Part shown: positions 43,213-51,962 of the stretch, one piece after another
How the letters are laid out: the number at the start of each line of letters is the position of its first letter
Numbering within the stretch: position 1 is the first letter of the stretch
Assembly (NCBI RefSeq): GCF_017565765.1
Contig: NZ_JAGDYP010000009.1
Span: 37,257-101,256 of the forward strand
DNA: 64,000 nucleotides
Direction of reading: 5' to 3'
Source: Capnocytophaga bilenii
GTDB lineage: Bacteria > Bacteroidota > Bacteroidia > Flavobacteriales > Flavobacteriaceae
Made by a program: the position numbers and the translations under genes
Notes under the pieces: model-generated
The model's database searches: none
Seen by the model: the letters and a program-made list of their open reading frames with translations, nothing else
Told to the model about the DNA's origin: nothing

Positions 43213-46200
43213 TTAAAAGTTAAGTTCTACCCCCATAGTAAATTGGCGAGTAGGAGGATACCCCCCTATAGCTATAGAAGCGTTGTATTCAGGGTCAGCA
43301 CCTTCATAGTTAGTAAGGGTAAATATATTACGAGCCGTTCCGTAGATACGTATTCCATTGAAGAACTTCACTTGGTCTATCACCTCTTTAGGCAAGCGAT
43401 AGCTTAGCGATACACTCTTCATACGCATAAAATCAGCTTTTTGTATCAAGCGAGAATCGCTGCCGTATATAAATGCAGGGCTGGTGATTTTGGGGTGGCG
43501 TGTTACATCACCTGGGTTTTTCCAATAATCTAAAGCATTTTTGCTTATATTAGCCATACCAAACCTACCTGGGTTTTCGGTGTTATACATATCTTGGTTT
43601 TTCATATATCTGCCCAATGAGAAAGCAAAGCTCATATCTAAGCTAAAGCCTTTATAGGCGATATTCCAACCAAAACCACCATTTACAGGAGCTTGTAGCT
43701 TCTTGCCTGTGGTTTGTATCAGCTTTTCAGAATCGTACTGCGTAGTTACATCATTATCATCGGTGCGCATTTCCATACGGTCGGTACCTGGTTTATAGTA
43801 TTCTATTTCACCCGTTTGCGGATTTATTCCTTTAAACAATACCGCTGTAAATTCTAACGGACTGCCCAATTTATAACCTATACCACTGCTGGTAGCTTCC
43901 GAAGTTTTTTTGCCAAACAAAGCTGTAAGCTCTTGTTTGTTATAGTTCATATTGAAATAAGGGCGTATTGTCCAATTTTCGTCTTTACTTCTATACACTA
44001 CTGAAGAGAACGTAAAGTCAATACCGCTATTTCGCATACCGCCAGCATTGTCGTACACCTGTTCGCTACCGCTGGTAGTATTGGTACGCCTATAAGTAAG
44101 CATATCATAAGTAGAACGATTGTAATATTCTATATTGAATGAAGTAGCACGAGCAATAACTACATTCAGTCCTATAGTAGTTTTCCCTTGTTCTTCCCAA
44201 CGCAAATGAGGGTTTCCTAAGTTCTTTACTGTATAGCCCATTTGTCCGTTGTAGTAGGTATCGGGGTCAATAGTAGTAAGGTGACTATAACCACCTCCAC
44301 CAGCATTTCCAGAGATACCGGTACTGAAGCGCAAATTTAGGTCGGTAAGCCAAGATATATCTTTTAAGAAAGCTTCTTGTTTTAGTTTCCACATTGCCCC
44401 TATAGCCCAAAAGTTGGCATAACGATTATCGCGCCCAAAGGAAGAAGAACCATCACGTCTTGCTGATAAATCTAAAAAGTAGCGATTTCGGTAATTATAT
44501 TCTAAACGAGCAAAGTATGAATTGAAAGTGCTTTTGCTTTTATCGTCTTCTACTTTAATGTTTTTTATACCGTGTCCTAACATAGAAAGAGCATCAGAAG
44601 GCTGCCCAAAGGTAGTTACGCCAAGTGTTTGCGAAGCGTTTTCTATAGATTCTTGTCCTATCAGGAAGTCGAAGCTGTGATGAAGCCCCAACAAAAACCT
44701 ATACTCCATCGTATTGGTGATGGTTTTGCGCAAATCACGTCCGCTACCATTATAAGTGTAAGGTCTATCGGTAAGTATAGGAGTAGAAGGACCTTTATAT
44801 ATCAAGAATGAAGGTAACTCTTTGCGTTCAGAACTACCAGAAGAGTATTGCAACCCTGCCTTTGATTGAAAGGTTAAATTCTTAATTGGTGTGAGTGCTA
44901 CATAGATAGTTGGGAGGAAATCATCTCCATAGCTTTCTGAAGGGTGCTTTTTACCATAATAATTAGGGTGATAGAAGCCGTATTGTGTACGTTTCAGTAT
45001 AGGGTTGGCAATAAATTCTTTTTCATTGCCGTTTGCATCATAGGGAGTAAGCATAGGCAGCGTTGTGATACGCGGTTGGTCTTGAGTACCACCACTTTCG
45101 CGTTCGCTGTGACCTACCGAAAATGAAAGTCCTGTTTTAAGCCATTTGGTTATTTCGGTATCGATGCTTCCGTTGAGGGTATAACGCTTATAGCTATCAG
45201 CAGGTACTAAAGAACCTTCTTGATTAAAGTACCCCATTGATAGATAGTAGGAGGTACTATTTGTACCGCCCGACACTGATACATCGGTGCGGGTGAGTGG
45301 TACAAAATTGCGGTAGAATACCTTATCCCAACGAGTATTATAAGGGTTTTCTCTCAATATTTTTTCTACAGCAGCTCTGGTATCGGCATCGGTGCTGCCT
45401 GTGATACCTGCGGCATTTCTTACCGAACGGGCATCTTTAGCTGCCCAAAAGTTTAGGTATTCTTCCGAAGTCATCATTTTATCGAAGAAATCGCTACTTG
45501 CACTGGTAAGAGCCGAGAAGCCCAATTGGTGGCTGATAGTGATATTAGTACGCTCGTTGTTGCGCCCGCGCTTGGTGGTGATAAGGATTACCCCATTGGC
45601 AGCTCGCGAACCATAGATAGAAGTAGAAGCTGCGTCTTTTAGTACTGTAATACTTTCTATATCAGAGGAATTGAAGTTGCTAAATACACTTTCGCTTACA
45701 GCTATTCCGTCCATAATAATAAGTGGATAAGAAGAAGGTGCATTTCGCATAAACAAACTTTGGTAGTTATTAAAGCCGTGTATCAAGATTTCGCCAGTAC
45801 TACCAGGTCGCCCCGAAGCGCCTCGAGTATTGACAACCATCCCAGCGATACGCCCTTGTAAAGCATCGGCTAAGCTCGCATTGGGGGTTTCTGCAATTTC
45901 TTTGCCTTGCACTTGGGCAACTGAAGCTACAGTTTTGCTGGCTACCTTGCGGGTACCATAGCCTGTTACCACCATTTCGTCTAATTGTTGTACATCATCT
46001 TTTAGTACTACATTGATGGTTGCATTGCCTGTAACCTTGCGGCTAAGGGTTTGCATCCCCAAAAAAGTGTATTCTAATACATCGCCTACTTGCGCCTGCA
46101 ACGAGTATTTCCCGTCCATATCAGTAGCTGCGCCTTGCTGAGTACCTTTTTTCAAGATGAGTACTCCAAATAAAGGGTCGCCTTTTTCATCTTTTACAAC

Positions 46201-46284
46201 TCCCTTCACCTCAACGTTTTGTGCTGATATACAAAATGTTAGTAGCAAGAAGAAAGCTGTGAATAATTCTCTTTTTAAGTTCAT
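43213..46284 (-). CDS. SusC/RagA-family TonB-linked outer-membrane channel
   Basis: This 1023-residue protein imports the ligand bound by its SusD partner. It has a signal peptide (ending CISAQ), a carboxypeptidase-regulatory-like domain (about 25-105), the SusC signature DEMVVTGYGT, a plug domain (ALQGRIAGMVV, RAANGVILITTKRG) and a long barrel with an aromatic C-terminus (GVELNF). There is no extra N-terminal anti-sigma-interacting domain, so it is not the signal-transducing type. It is the first gene of a two-gene operon. Confidence 0.96.
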   Translation of the reverse strand: MNLKRELFTAFFLLLTFCISAQNVEVKGVVKDEKGDPLFGVLILKKGTQQGAATDMDGKYSLQAQVGDVLEYTFLGMQTLSRKVTGNATINVVLKDDVQQLDEMVVTGYGTRKVASKTVASVAQVQGKEIAETPNASLADALQGRIAGMVVNTRGASGRPGSTGEILIHGFNNYQSLFMRNAPSSYPLIIMDGIAVSESVFSNFNSSDIESITVLKDAASTSIYGSRAANGVILITTKRGRNNERTNITISHQLGFSALTSASSDFFDKMMTSEEYLNFWAAKDARSVRNAAGITGSTDADTRAAVEKILRENPYNTRWDKVFYRNFVPLTRTDVSVSGGTNSTSYYLSMGYFNQEGSLVPADSYKRYTLNGSIDTEITKWLKTGLSFSVGHSERESGGTQDQPRITTLPMLTPYDANGNEKEFIANPILKRTQYGFYHPNYYGKKHPSESYGDDFLPTIYVALTPIKNLTFQSKAGLQYSSGSSERKELPSFLIYKGPSTPILTDRPYTYNGSGRDLRKTITNTMEYRFLLGLHHSFDFLIGQESIENASQTLGVTTFGQPSDALSMLGHGIKNIKVEDDKSKSTFNSYFARLEYNYRNRYFLDLSARRDGSSSFGRDNRYANFWAIGAMWKLKQEAFLKDISWLTDLNLRFSTGISGNAGGGGYSHLTTIDPDTYYNGQMGYTVKNLGNPHLRWEEQGKTTIGLNVVIARATSFNIEYYNRSTYDMLTYRRTNTTSGSEQVYDNAGGMRNSGIDFTFSSVVYRSKDENWTIRPYFNMNYNKQELTALFGKKTSEATSSGIGYKLGSPLEFTAVLFKGINPQTGEIEYYKPGTDRMEMRTDDNDVTTQYDSEKLIQTTGKKLQAPVNGGFGWNIAYKGFSLDMSFAFSLGRYMKNQDMYNTENPGRFGMANISKNALDYWKNPGDVTRHPKITSPAFIYGSDSRLIQKADFMRMKSVSLSYRLPKEVIDQVKFFNGIRIYGTARNIFTLTNYEGADPEYNASIAIGGYPPTRQFTMGVELNF

Positions 46285-46309
46285 TAGCTTATTTGTTTTT
46301 AATAGGGCG

Positions 46310-46317
46310 CAAATATA
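46310..46317 (-). promoter_or_regulatory. -7 box of the susC/susD operon
   Basis: TATATTTG on the minus strand, 25 bases before the SusC start. No clear -33 element. Confidence 0.55.
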
Positions 46318-46342
46318 GCGATTATTTTTGAATCGTATATGT

Positions 46343-47485
46343 TTATTGTTTTATAAATTCTTCTTCTTCTGTGGTGAGTATATATTTGGCTTCGCCTTGC
46401 TTGTGAGGAGGGGTGTATTCAAAGAAAGGATTTTCTATATTTATCCTGTTTTCTTTCTTGATGTGTTTGTCTTGAGTGCCTGTACGCAGGAAGTTTTCTT
46501 CGGAAATAATGGTGTATGTTTTTCCTTCTATTTCTACGTTTACTTTGGCTTTTACAGCAAATGAACTGAATAGCATTTTGTTGTTATACGGGGTAAATGT
46601 GAGTTCCCAAGTGGCAAATTCTGTGGTTGATTTGCAGGGGATTTTTGATTTTCTTGATACTCTTTCAATTGTTTCTGAAAGGGGCTGATTGAAAACGATT
46701 TTCTTGATGGCTCCGCTGTGATTATCAAAGTAAATAACCGAATCAAACACCTTTAAGTGTACTTTTTCAATATAGGCATCGAAGGTTACGATGGTGTATT
46801 GGTTGTCTTTTTCTACTTTTTTAATATCAATGGTTTGGGCATTGTTCAAAAACACTAAATACGGACTTAAATGCAGGTACATCATCAGGGTTTTCTGTTC
46901 TAATGCCAATCCGTTGGCTATATCTTCTTCTTCGCCAATAATCTTGGCATAATCGGTGTTTTTTAATTCTATTTGAATAAACTTGTTTAGAGGTTCTTTA
47001 AAACGGAACACATAATCTTTGCTCCACCAATTTAGCTGGTTTTGGTAAAGGCGTATGAGTTTGCTGTTTTTGGTGGTTTTTTCTCTATAAGTGCATTCCA
47101 ATATTTTGGCTTTGGTGTCGTACAGCTTGTGATAATTTTCTAAAACGTACTTTATTTTTTTCTTTAAATCGTAGTTGTATAACACCACTTCTTCAAGTTG
47201 TATTTCTTGTGGATTGAGATAGAGGGTTGTGCTTGTCAGAGTATTGATTGTGAGTATTTTCTTACTCATATAGCCTATATGGCTTAGGGTAAGGGTATCG
47301 GGTTCTATCGTAATTTTTGCTTTGCCTTCTTCATTGGTAATGGTGCCGTTGAGCGAGGTGGTATAATACACTTCGGCATTGGGAATGGGTCGTTTTGTGA
47401 GGGCATCAATCAGGGTAAGTTCGGCTACTTGTGCAGGGAGTAAGTAATGTAACAGAAAAAGGGGTATGAACAGGATTTTTTTCAT
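46343..47485 (-). CDS. secreted protein with carboxypeptidase-regulatory-like domain
   Basis: This 380-residue protein has a signal peptide (ending LLPAQ) and an N-terminal carboxypeptidase-regulatory-like domain (about 22-95: VAELTLIDALTKRPIPNAEV, LTLSHIGY) ending in the LEEVVL phrase also seen in TonB receptors. The remaining 280 residues form a beta-rich domain found in similar Bacteroidota envelope proteins of unknown function. It lies upstream of the SusC operon on the same strand, but the -7 box between them suggests separate transcription. Confidence 0.7.
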   Translation of the reverse strand: MKKILFIPLFLLHYLLPAQVAELTLIDALTKRPIPNAEVYYTTSLNGTITNEEGKAKITIEPDTLTLSHIGYMSKKILTINTLTSTTLYLNPQEIQLEEVVLYNYDLKKKIKYVLENYHKLYDTKAKILECTYREKTTKNSKLIRLYQNQLNWWSKDYVFRFKEPLNKFIQIELKNTDYAKIIGEEEDIANGLALEQKTLMMYLHLSPYLVFLNNAQTIDIKKVEKDNQYTIVTFDAYIEKVHLKVFDSVIYFDNHSGAIKKIVFNQPLSETIERVSRKSKIPCKSTTEFATWELTFTPYNNKMLFSSFAVKAKVNVEIEGKTYTIISEENFLRTGTQDKHIKKENRINIENPFFEYTPPHKQGEAKYILTTEEEEFIKQ

Positions 47486-47567
47486 TTTTGTGGATTTTAT
47501 TGTTAATCATTTTTGTCCCACAAAATCTTTGCCAAAGAGGTGCAAGCCACACAGGCTTTTATCTTTC

Positions 47568-47707
47568 GGTGCGAGCCGCACGGGCTTCACATACTTGGCT
47601 ACTTATTGTTCGCTCATCCTTCGCTGATCCTTCGCTCATCCTTCGCTCAACCTTCGTCACATACTCGGCTGCGCCAGCTCGCCGACTTTCCTTCGCTGAT
47701 TGTTCGG
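47568..47707. repeat. AGCGAAGG composite repeat, inverted copy
   Basis: Read on the minus strand: TTC/AGCGAAGG units at the right, the end block (core GTCGGCGAGCTGGCGCAGCC), several AGCGAAGG units, and then the AGCCCGTGCGGCTCGCACC end. The order and phrases match 26646-26752, with more divergence among the units. Confidence 0.75.
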
Positions 47708-47792
47708 TGGAGTAACTCAAATATGAGTATGGGATGAAAAGACTAACAACTATTTTTTAACCTTTAATCGTTAAGCTTTAATAATTATTTCG

Positions 47793-47800
47793 TATCTTTG
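47793..47800 (+). promoter_or_regulatory. -7 box of the WG-repeat gene
   Basis: TATCTTTG, 16 bases before the ATG at 47817. No clear -33 element. Confidence 0.55.
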
Positions 47801-47816
47801 CCGAAAATATTCCACA

Positions 47817-49112
47817 ATGAAAAATTTCTTATCCGTTTTGTGCTGTTTGTTGGTAACAACAATGCTGGCTCAAAAAAAAGATTGGGAACAACAATATGAA
47901 CTGGTAAGTCCTTTTGGATTTAATGAGGGCTTATGCGCCGTAATGAATGACGGCAAATGGGGCTACGTAAACGAAAAAGGAAAACTCGTAATCCCCCTAA
48001 AATACGATGCGGTTGATTATTTTAGCCACGGACTGGCTATTGCGGGCTTCTACGACAAAGGTTATGGCTTTATAGATACCAAAGGCAAACTGGTGATTCC
48101 TTACCGCTTTCATTATGCTTATCCTTTTTACGGCAATGCTGCCCCTGTGTGCGTAGATTACAAATGGGGCTTCGTAGGCAGGGATGGCGAACTGCATACG
48201 CTCTTTGAATACCACGAAGCGCATCGCTTTAAGGACGGTCTTTCGCGGGTGATGAAAAATCGCAAATATGGCTTTGTTGATAAAGATGGGCGCGAGGTTA
48301 TTGGCTTGGAATACGACCAAGCTGACGACTTTTACAACGGACTGGCTGCGGTGAAAAAAGACGACAAATGGGGCTATATCAACACGCTGGGTAAGGTGGT
48401 TATTCCGTTTCAGTACTCTATGGCTACGCCTTTTGAAGAGAATGGCGAGGCGATGGTGTATATGTATGGTACGGCTATCACTATCAACAAAAATAACGAA
48501 TGTGTATATGGCGCCGAAGAGCTGAAAAACCTCTATAAAACCAACAAAAAAGGTTGGGAGGTGTATTATGAGTTTATAGGCAAAACCCAGCACGGACTTA
48601 CTCAGGTGGGCAACAATAGTCGTATGGGGCTTATCAGCAAAAGTGGCAAGGTGATAATTCCTGTAATATATGACGAAGTGCATATAGAAAATGGTCTTGT
48701 TTTTGTAAGTATTGATGGTAAAAGAGGTATTTTTACCCTTGACGGCAGAACGATATTGCCACCTTTCTACGATATGCTTAATTTTCTGAAAGATAAAGCA
48801 AACCTTATAGAAACTTTCCGCAATAGGAGCTTTTCGGTTGTGAACAATAAGGGGGCTGTAATTGTGCCTGAAGACGAATATACATATATAGACGATGACC
48901 AATGGAATAGTGGCACTATACAAGTGAACCACCGCAATGGCAAATGGGGGCTGTATAGCTACGAAGGCAAGGAGCTACTGCCTGTGAAATACGACAAAAT
49001 AGAGCCTTTTATTTACAATCGCACCGAAACACGGGTGTATATAGGCGATAAAAGTTTTGTTATCAACAAAGAAGGTAAGTGCGTTAGAGATTGTGAGAAC
49101 AACACGGAGTAA
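47817..49112 (+). CDS. secreted WG-repeat protein
   Basis: This 431-residue protein has a signal peptide (ending MLAQ) and about eight WG-type repeats of 40-55 residues. Examples are GKWGYVNEKGKLVIPLKYD, YGFIDTKGKLVIPYRF, DKWGYINTLGKVVIPFQY, KRGIFTLDGRTILPPFYD and GKWGLYSYEGKELLPVKYD. WG repeats form a beta-rich solenoid of uncertain function, probably binding. A large antisense open frame (47997-48932) is a shadow caused by the repeat codons. Confidence 0.88.
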   Translation: MKNFLSVLCCLLVTTMLAQKKDWEQQYELVSPFGFNEGLCAVMNDGKWGYVNEKGKLVIPLKYDAVDYFSHGLAIAGFYDKGYGFIDTKGKLVIPYRFHYAYPFYGNAAPVCVDYKWGFVGRDGELHTLFEYHEAHRFKDGLSRVMKNRKYGFVDKDGREVIGLEYDQADDFYNGLAAVKKDDKWGYINTLGKVVIPFQYSMATPFEENGEAMVYMYGTAITINKNNECVYGAEELKNLYKTNKKGWEVYYEFIGKTQHGLTQVGNNSRMGLISKSGKVIIPVIYDEVHIENGLVFVSIDGKRGIFTLDGRTILPPFYDMLNFLKDKANLIETFRNRSFSVVNNKGAVIVPEDEYTYIDDDQWNSGTIQVNHRNGKWGLYSYEGKELLPVKYDKIEPFIYNRTETRVYIGDKSFVINKEGKCVRDCENNTE

Positions 49113-49142
49113 TTATGAATTTTGAATTATGAATTATGAATT
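49112..49142. repeat. ATTATGAATT-type decamer tract
   Basis: Three to four units related to the ATTCAAAATTC family, reversed (AATTATGAATTTTGAATTATG). It lies directly after the WG-repeat stop. Confidence 0.5.
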
Positions 49143-49196
49143 GGTTGTGCGACTCATAATCTAAAAACTAATAACTGGGGACTAAAAACTAAAAAT

Positions 49197-49967
49197 ATGC
49201 TTCACTCACAAATTATAGGCGAAGGGACGCCATTTATTATATTACACGGATTTTTAGGGATGTCCGACAATTGGCGTACACTGGGTTTGCAGTATGCCGC
49301 AGCGGGTTTTCAGGTGCATTTGGTAGACCAGCGCAACCACGGGCGTAGCTTCCATAGTGATGATTTTAGCTACCCGCTGATGGTGGCTGACTTGCTGGAA
49401 TATGCCGAAGGGCATCACTTGAAGGCTTTTCACCTAATGGGGCACTCTATGGGTGGCAAAACGGCGATGCTTTTTGCTACCGAGCACCCTAATAAGGTGC
49501 TTTCGCTCATTGTTGCTGATATGTCGCCTAAGTTTTTCCCGCCACATCACGAGCAGTTTTTGCAAGGCTTGGCTTCACTTAATTTTGACACGCTGCACTC
49601 GCGTTCGGAGGCTGAAAAGCAGTTGGAGCGGTATGTGAGCGACTGGGGGGTACGTCAGTTTTTGCTTAAAAATCTTTATTGGGAAAGCAAGGAGCGCTTG
49701 GGCTTGCGCTTGAACTTGTCGTCTCTTATCAATAACGAAAGTGAAATAGGGGCTGAGCTGCCTGCTGGCAATGTGTATGACGGCAAAACGCTTTTCCTAA
49801 AAGGTGAGTTTTCTGAATATGTGATGCCTGAAGATGAAGCATTGATATACACTCACTTTCCTAACGCTGTAATTGAGCAGGTGAGCAAAGCTGGACACTG
49901 GCTTCACGCTCAAAACCCTACTGAATTTTACGATAAAACTATTCATTTTTTATGCGATACATTATAG
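49197..49967 (+). CDS. alpha/beta hydrolase (YbfF-like esterase)
   Basis: This 256-residue enzyme has the nucleophile elbow LMGHSMGGKTAM (Ser near residue 84), the oxyanion segment ILHGFLGMSDNW and the catalytic His in KAGHWLHAQNP. The pattern VDQRNHGRSFHSDDFSY is typical of the YbfF group of small acyl-ester hydrolases. The substrate is unknown. Its end overlaps the next gene by 16 bases, so the two are translationally coupled. Confidence 0.9.
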   Translation: MLHSQIIGEGTPFIILHGFLGMSDNWRTLGLQYAAAGFQVHLVDQRNHGRSFHSDDFSYPLMVADLLEYAEGHHLKAFHLMGHSMGGKTAMLFATEHPNKVLSLIVADMSPKFFPPHHEQFLQGLASLNFDTLHSRSEAEKQLERYVSDWGVRQFLLKNLYWESKERLGLRLNLSSLINNESEIGAELPAGNVYDGKTLFLKGEFSEYVMPEDEALIYTHFPNAVIEQVSKAGHWLHAQNPTEFYDKTIHFLCDTL

Positions 49968-50305
49968 GATTATTTGTTACGGCTACGATAGTATTTTTGT
50001 TGGGTAGCCTACGTGTTGGCGCTGAGATACAGAATTACGAATCGGCATTATGGGTGGCTTTGGTGTTATCGGTGCTAAATATAGTGGTACGCCCTATACT
50101 TACGCTGATATCATTGCCTATTACGTTTATGACATTGGGTCTTTTCTTGTTGGTTATCAATGCTATTATTGTGCTATTGGCGGCACAATTGGTAGAGGGC
50201 TTTCAAGTATTTGGATTTTGGGGTGCTGTAATGTTTAGTACTTGCTTATCGCTTTCGCAAACTCTTGCTTTTGCACCTTTTGAAAAAGATAAAGTAGAAA
50301 ATTAA
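49952..50305 (+). CDS. phage-holin-family (DUF360/PF04020-type) membrane protein
   Basis: This 117-residue protein has four predicted membrane helices and the conserved ALWVALVLSVLNIVVRPIL and ITFMTLGLFLLVINAIIVLLAA segments of the four-helix membrane family often named phage holin family. The name comes from similarity only; it is a housekeeping-type chromosomal membrane protein with no phage genes nearby. Confidence 0.88.
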   Translation: MRYIIGLFVTATIVFLLGSLRVGAEIQNYESALWVALVLSVLNIVVRPILTLISLPITFMTLGLFLLVINAIIVLLAAQLVEGFQVFGFWGAVMFSTCLSLSQTLAFAPFEKDKVEN

Positions 50306-50313
50306 GAAAATAG

Positions 50314-50913
50314 ATGTTGAAAAAGATATTCCAAAAACTCTTAGGGCAGCTGCTATTAGGCGTAGTAGCCTTTGCCTTGCTGGTGTGGGCTACCCTTCAC
50401 CTCTTAGATTATTATACTGATCACGGAAAGTATATCGTAGTGCCCGACCTTACGAAAAAAACGCTTACTGAGGTGCAGCTTCTTTTTGAAAAAGAACACC
50501 TGCGCTATGAGGTACTCGATTCGACTGAATACGACCCTAAATATCCGCCTTTGGCAGTCATTAGCCAAAGTCCAGAGCCTAACGAGCGGGTAAAAGAGAA
50601 CCGAAAAATATACCTAAATATTAACCCTACGGGCTATCACAAGGTAACAGTACCTAAGGTAATACAGGTTACACGCCGCAATGCTGAAGCGACTTTGCAA
50701 TCGGTAGGGCTTACTATTGGCAATATTACTTATGTAGATGATATTGGCAAGGATATGGTGCTGGAACTGCAACACAACGGCAAACCCGTATTGCCAGGGG
50801 AAAAATTAGTGAAAACTTCGCGCATAGACCTTATTTGCGGCAATGGCTTGGAGAATAAAGATAATGACAGTATCCCGAGTGAAATTCCAATTGAAGAACT
50901 GATAGGCGAATAA
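50314..50913 (+). CDS. membrane-anchored PASTA-domain protein
   Basis: This 199-residue protein has one N-terminal helix (about 13-31) and two or three PASTA repeats facing outward (YIVVPDLTKKTLTEVQLLFE; VTVPKVIQVTRRNAEATLQSVGL; VLPGEKLVKTSRIDLICG). PASTA domains bind peptidoglycan or beta-lactams. There is no kinase or transpeptidase part. It shares one base (TAATG) with the rluD-like gene; the PBP1A gene lies convergent behind it. Confidence 0.88.
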   Translation: MLKKIFQKLLGQLLLGVVAFALLVWATLHLLDYYTDHGKYIVVPDLTKKTLTEVQLLFEKEHLRYEVLDSTEYDPKYPPLAVISQSPEPNERVKENRKIYLNINPTGYHKVTVPKVIQVTRRNAEATLQSVGLTIGNITYVDDIGKDMVLELQHNGKPVLPGEKLVKTSRIDLICGNGLENKDNDSIPSEIPIEELIGE

Positions 50914-51962
50914 TGACATACGAACAAGACGATTACGATGAACTACTACCCGATGAGGAAGTAGGTAATGAGCTTTATGAGCATTATTGTTTCAAGGCTG
51001 GCAAAGGACAAGAACCATTGCGAGTGGATAAATTTTTGATGAACTTTGTAGAGAATGCTACTCGCAACAAAGTACAACAGGCTGCCAAACAGGGGAATAT
51101 ATTTGTAAATGGAAGCCCTGTAAAATCTAACTACCGCGTGAAAGCTAACGATGAGGTAAAGGTGCTTTTTGCGCATCCTCCTCACGAAGATTTGTTGGTG
51201 GCTGAAAATATTGCCTTAGATATCGTATATGAAGATGAGCAGCTACTGGTAGTGAATAAGCCTGCGGGTATGGTTGTACACCCGGGACACGGAAACTATA
51301 GCGGAACGCTTATCAATGCGCTGGTATATCATTTTGAAAATTTGCCTAACAATAGTAGTAATCGCCCTGGATTGGTGCATCGCATTGATAAAGATACTAG
51401 CGGGTTGCTGGTAGTGGCTAAAACTGAAGAGGCTATGCTGCACCTCACGCAACAGTTTTTCAACAAAACTACCGAACGTGAATACATTGCCTTGGTATGG
51501 GGCAATATAGCCGAAGATGAAGGAACAGTGCGCGGGCATATAGGTAGGCACTTGAAAGATAGGCTGCAAATGGCTGTTTTTGAAGATGGCTCGCACGGCA
51601 AAGAAGCTGTTACGCATTACAAGGTATTGGAGCGTTTTGGGTATGTTACTTTGGTATCGTGCCGTTTGGAAACGGGGCGTACGCACCAAATACGCGTGCA
51701 TATGAAGCATATTGGTCATACGCTGTTCAACGATGAGCGTTATGGTGGAGACAAAGTGCTAAAAGGGACTACTTTTGCGAAGTATAAACAGTTTGTAGAG
51801 AATTGTTTTGCGGTACTTCCGCGCCAAGCGTTGCACGCCAAAACCTTAGGGTTTGAACATCCTATTACTCATCAATATATGCGATTTGACAGTGTGCTGC
51901 CTGAAGATATGCAGCTGTGTATTGAAAAGTGGCGCAATTACAAGAACTATACCCTTGATTAA
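50913..51962 (+). CDS. rluD: RluD-family 23S rRNA pseudouridine synthase
   Basis: This 349-residue enzyme has an S4 RNA-binding domain (about 30-90: LRVDKFLMNF, GNIFVNGSPVKSNYRVKANDEV) and a RluA-type catalytic domain with the motif HRIDKDTSGLLVV and catalytic Asp159. Such enzymes make pseudouridines in helix 69 of 23S rRNA. The N-terminal 20 residues are strongly acidic. The stop codon overlaps the convergent PBP1A stop by four bases. Confidence 0.92.
   Translation: MTYEQDDYDELLPDEEVGNELYEHYCFKAGKGQEPLRVDKFLMNFVENATRNKVQQAAKQGNIFVNGSPVKSNYRVKANDEVKVLFAHPPHEDLLVAENIALDIVYEDEQLLVVNKPAGMVVHPGHGNYSGTLINALVYHFENLPNNSSNRPGLVHRIDKDTSGLLVVAKTEEAMLHLTQQFFNKTTEREYIALVWGNIAEDEGTVRGHIGRHLKDRLQMAVFEDGSHGKEAVTHYKVLERFGYVTLVSCRLETGRTHQIRVHMKHIGHTLFNDERYGGDKVLKGTTFAKYKQFVENCFAVLPRQALHAKTLGFEHPITHQYMRFDSVLPEDMQLCIEKWRNYKNYTLD

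Larger units (their letters stand above)
47486..47816. other. intergenic region with inverted composite repeat
   Basis: Two short open frames here translate only repeat sequence, and I do not call them. The region holds an inverted AGCGAAGG composite repeat and the -7 box of the WG-repeat gene. Confidence 0.6.

Noticed and set aside
47488..47737. Two short plus-strand open frames
   Set aside because: Both translate only the inverted AGCGAAGG composite repeat.
47997..48932. 311-codon minus-strand open frame
   Set aside because: It is exactly antisense to the WG-repeat gene, whose repeats and signal peptide are clear; the repeated codons keep the opposite frame open.
49952..50305. Phage holin as a sign of a prophage
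   Set aside because: The family name is historical; the gene is coupled to a hydrolase gene and no phage structural or integrase genes are nearby.
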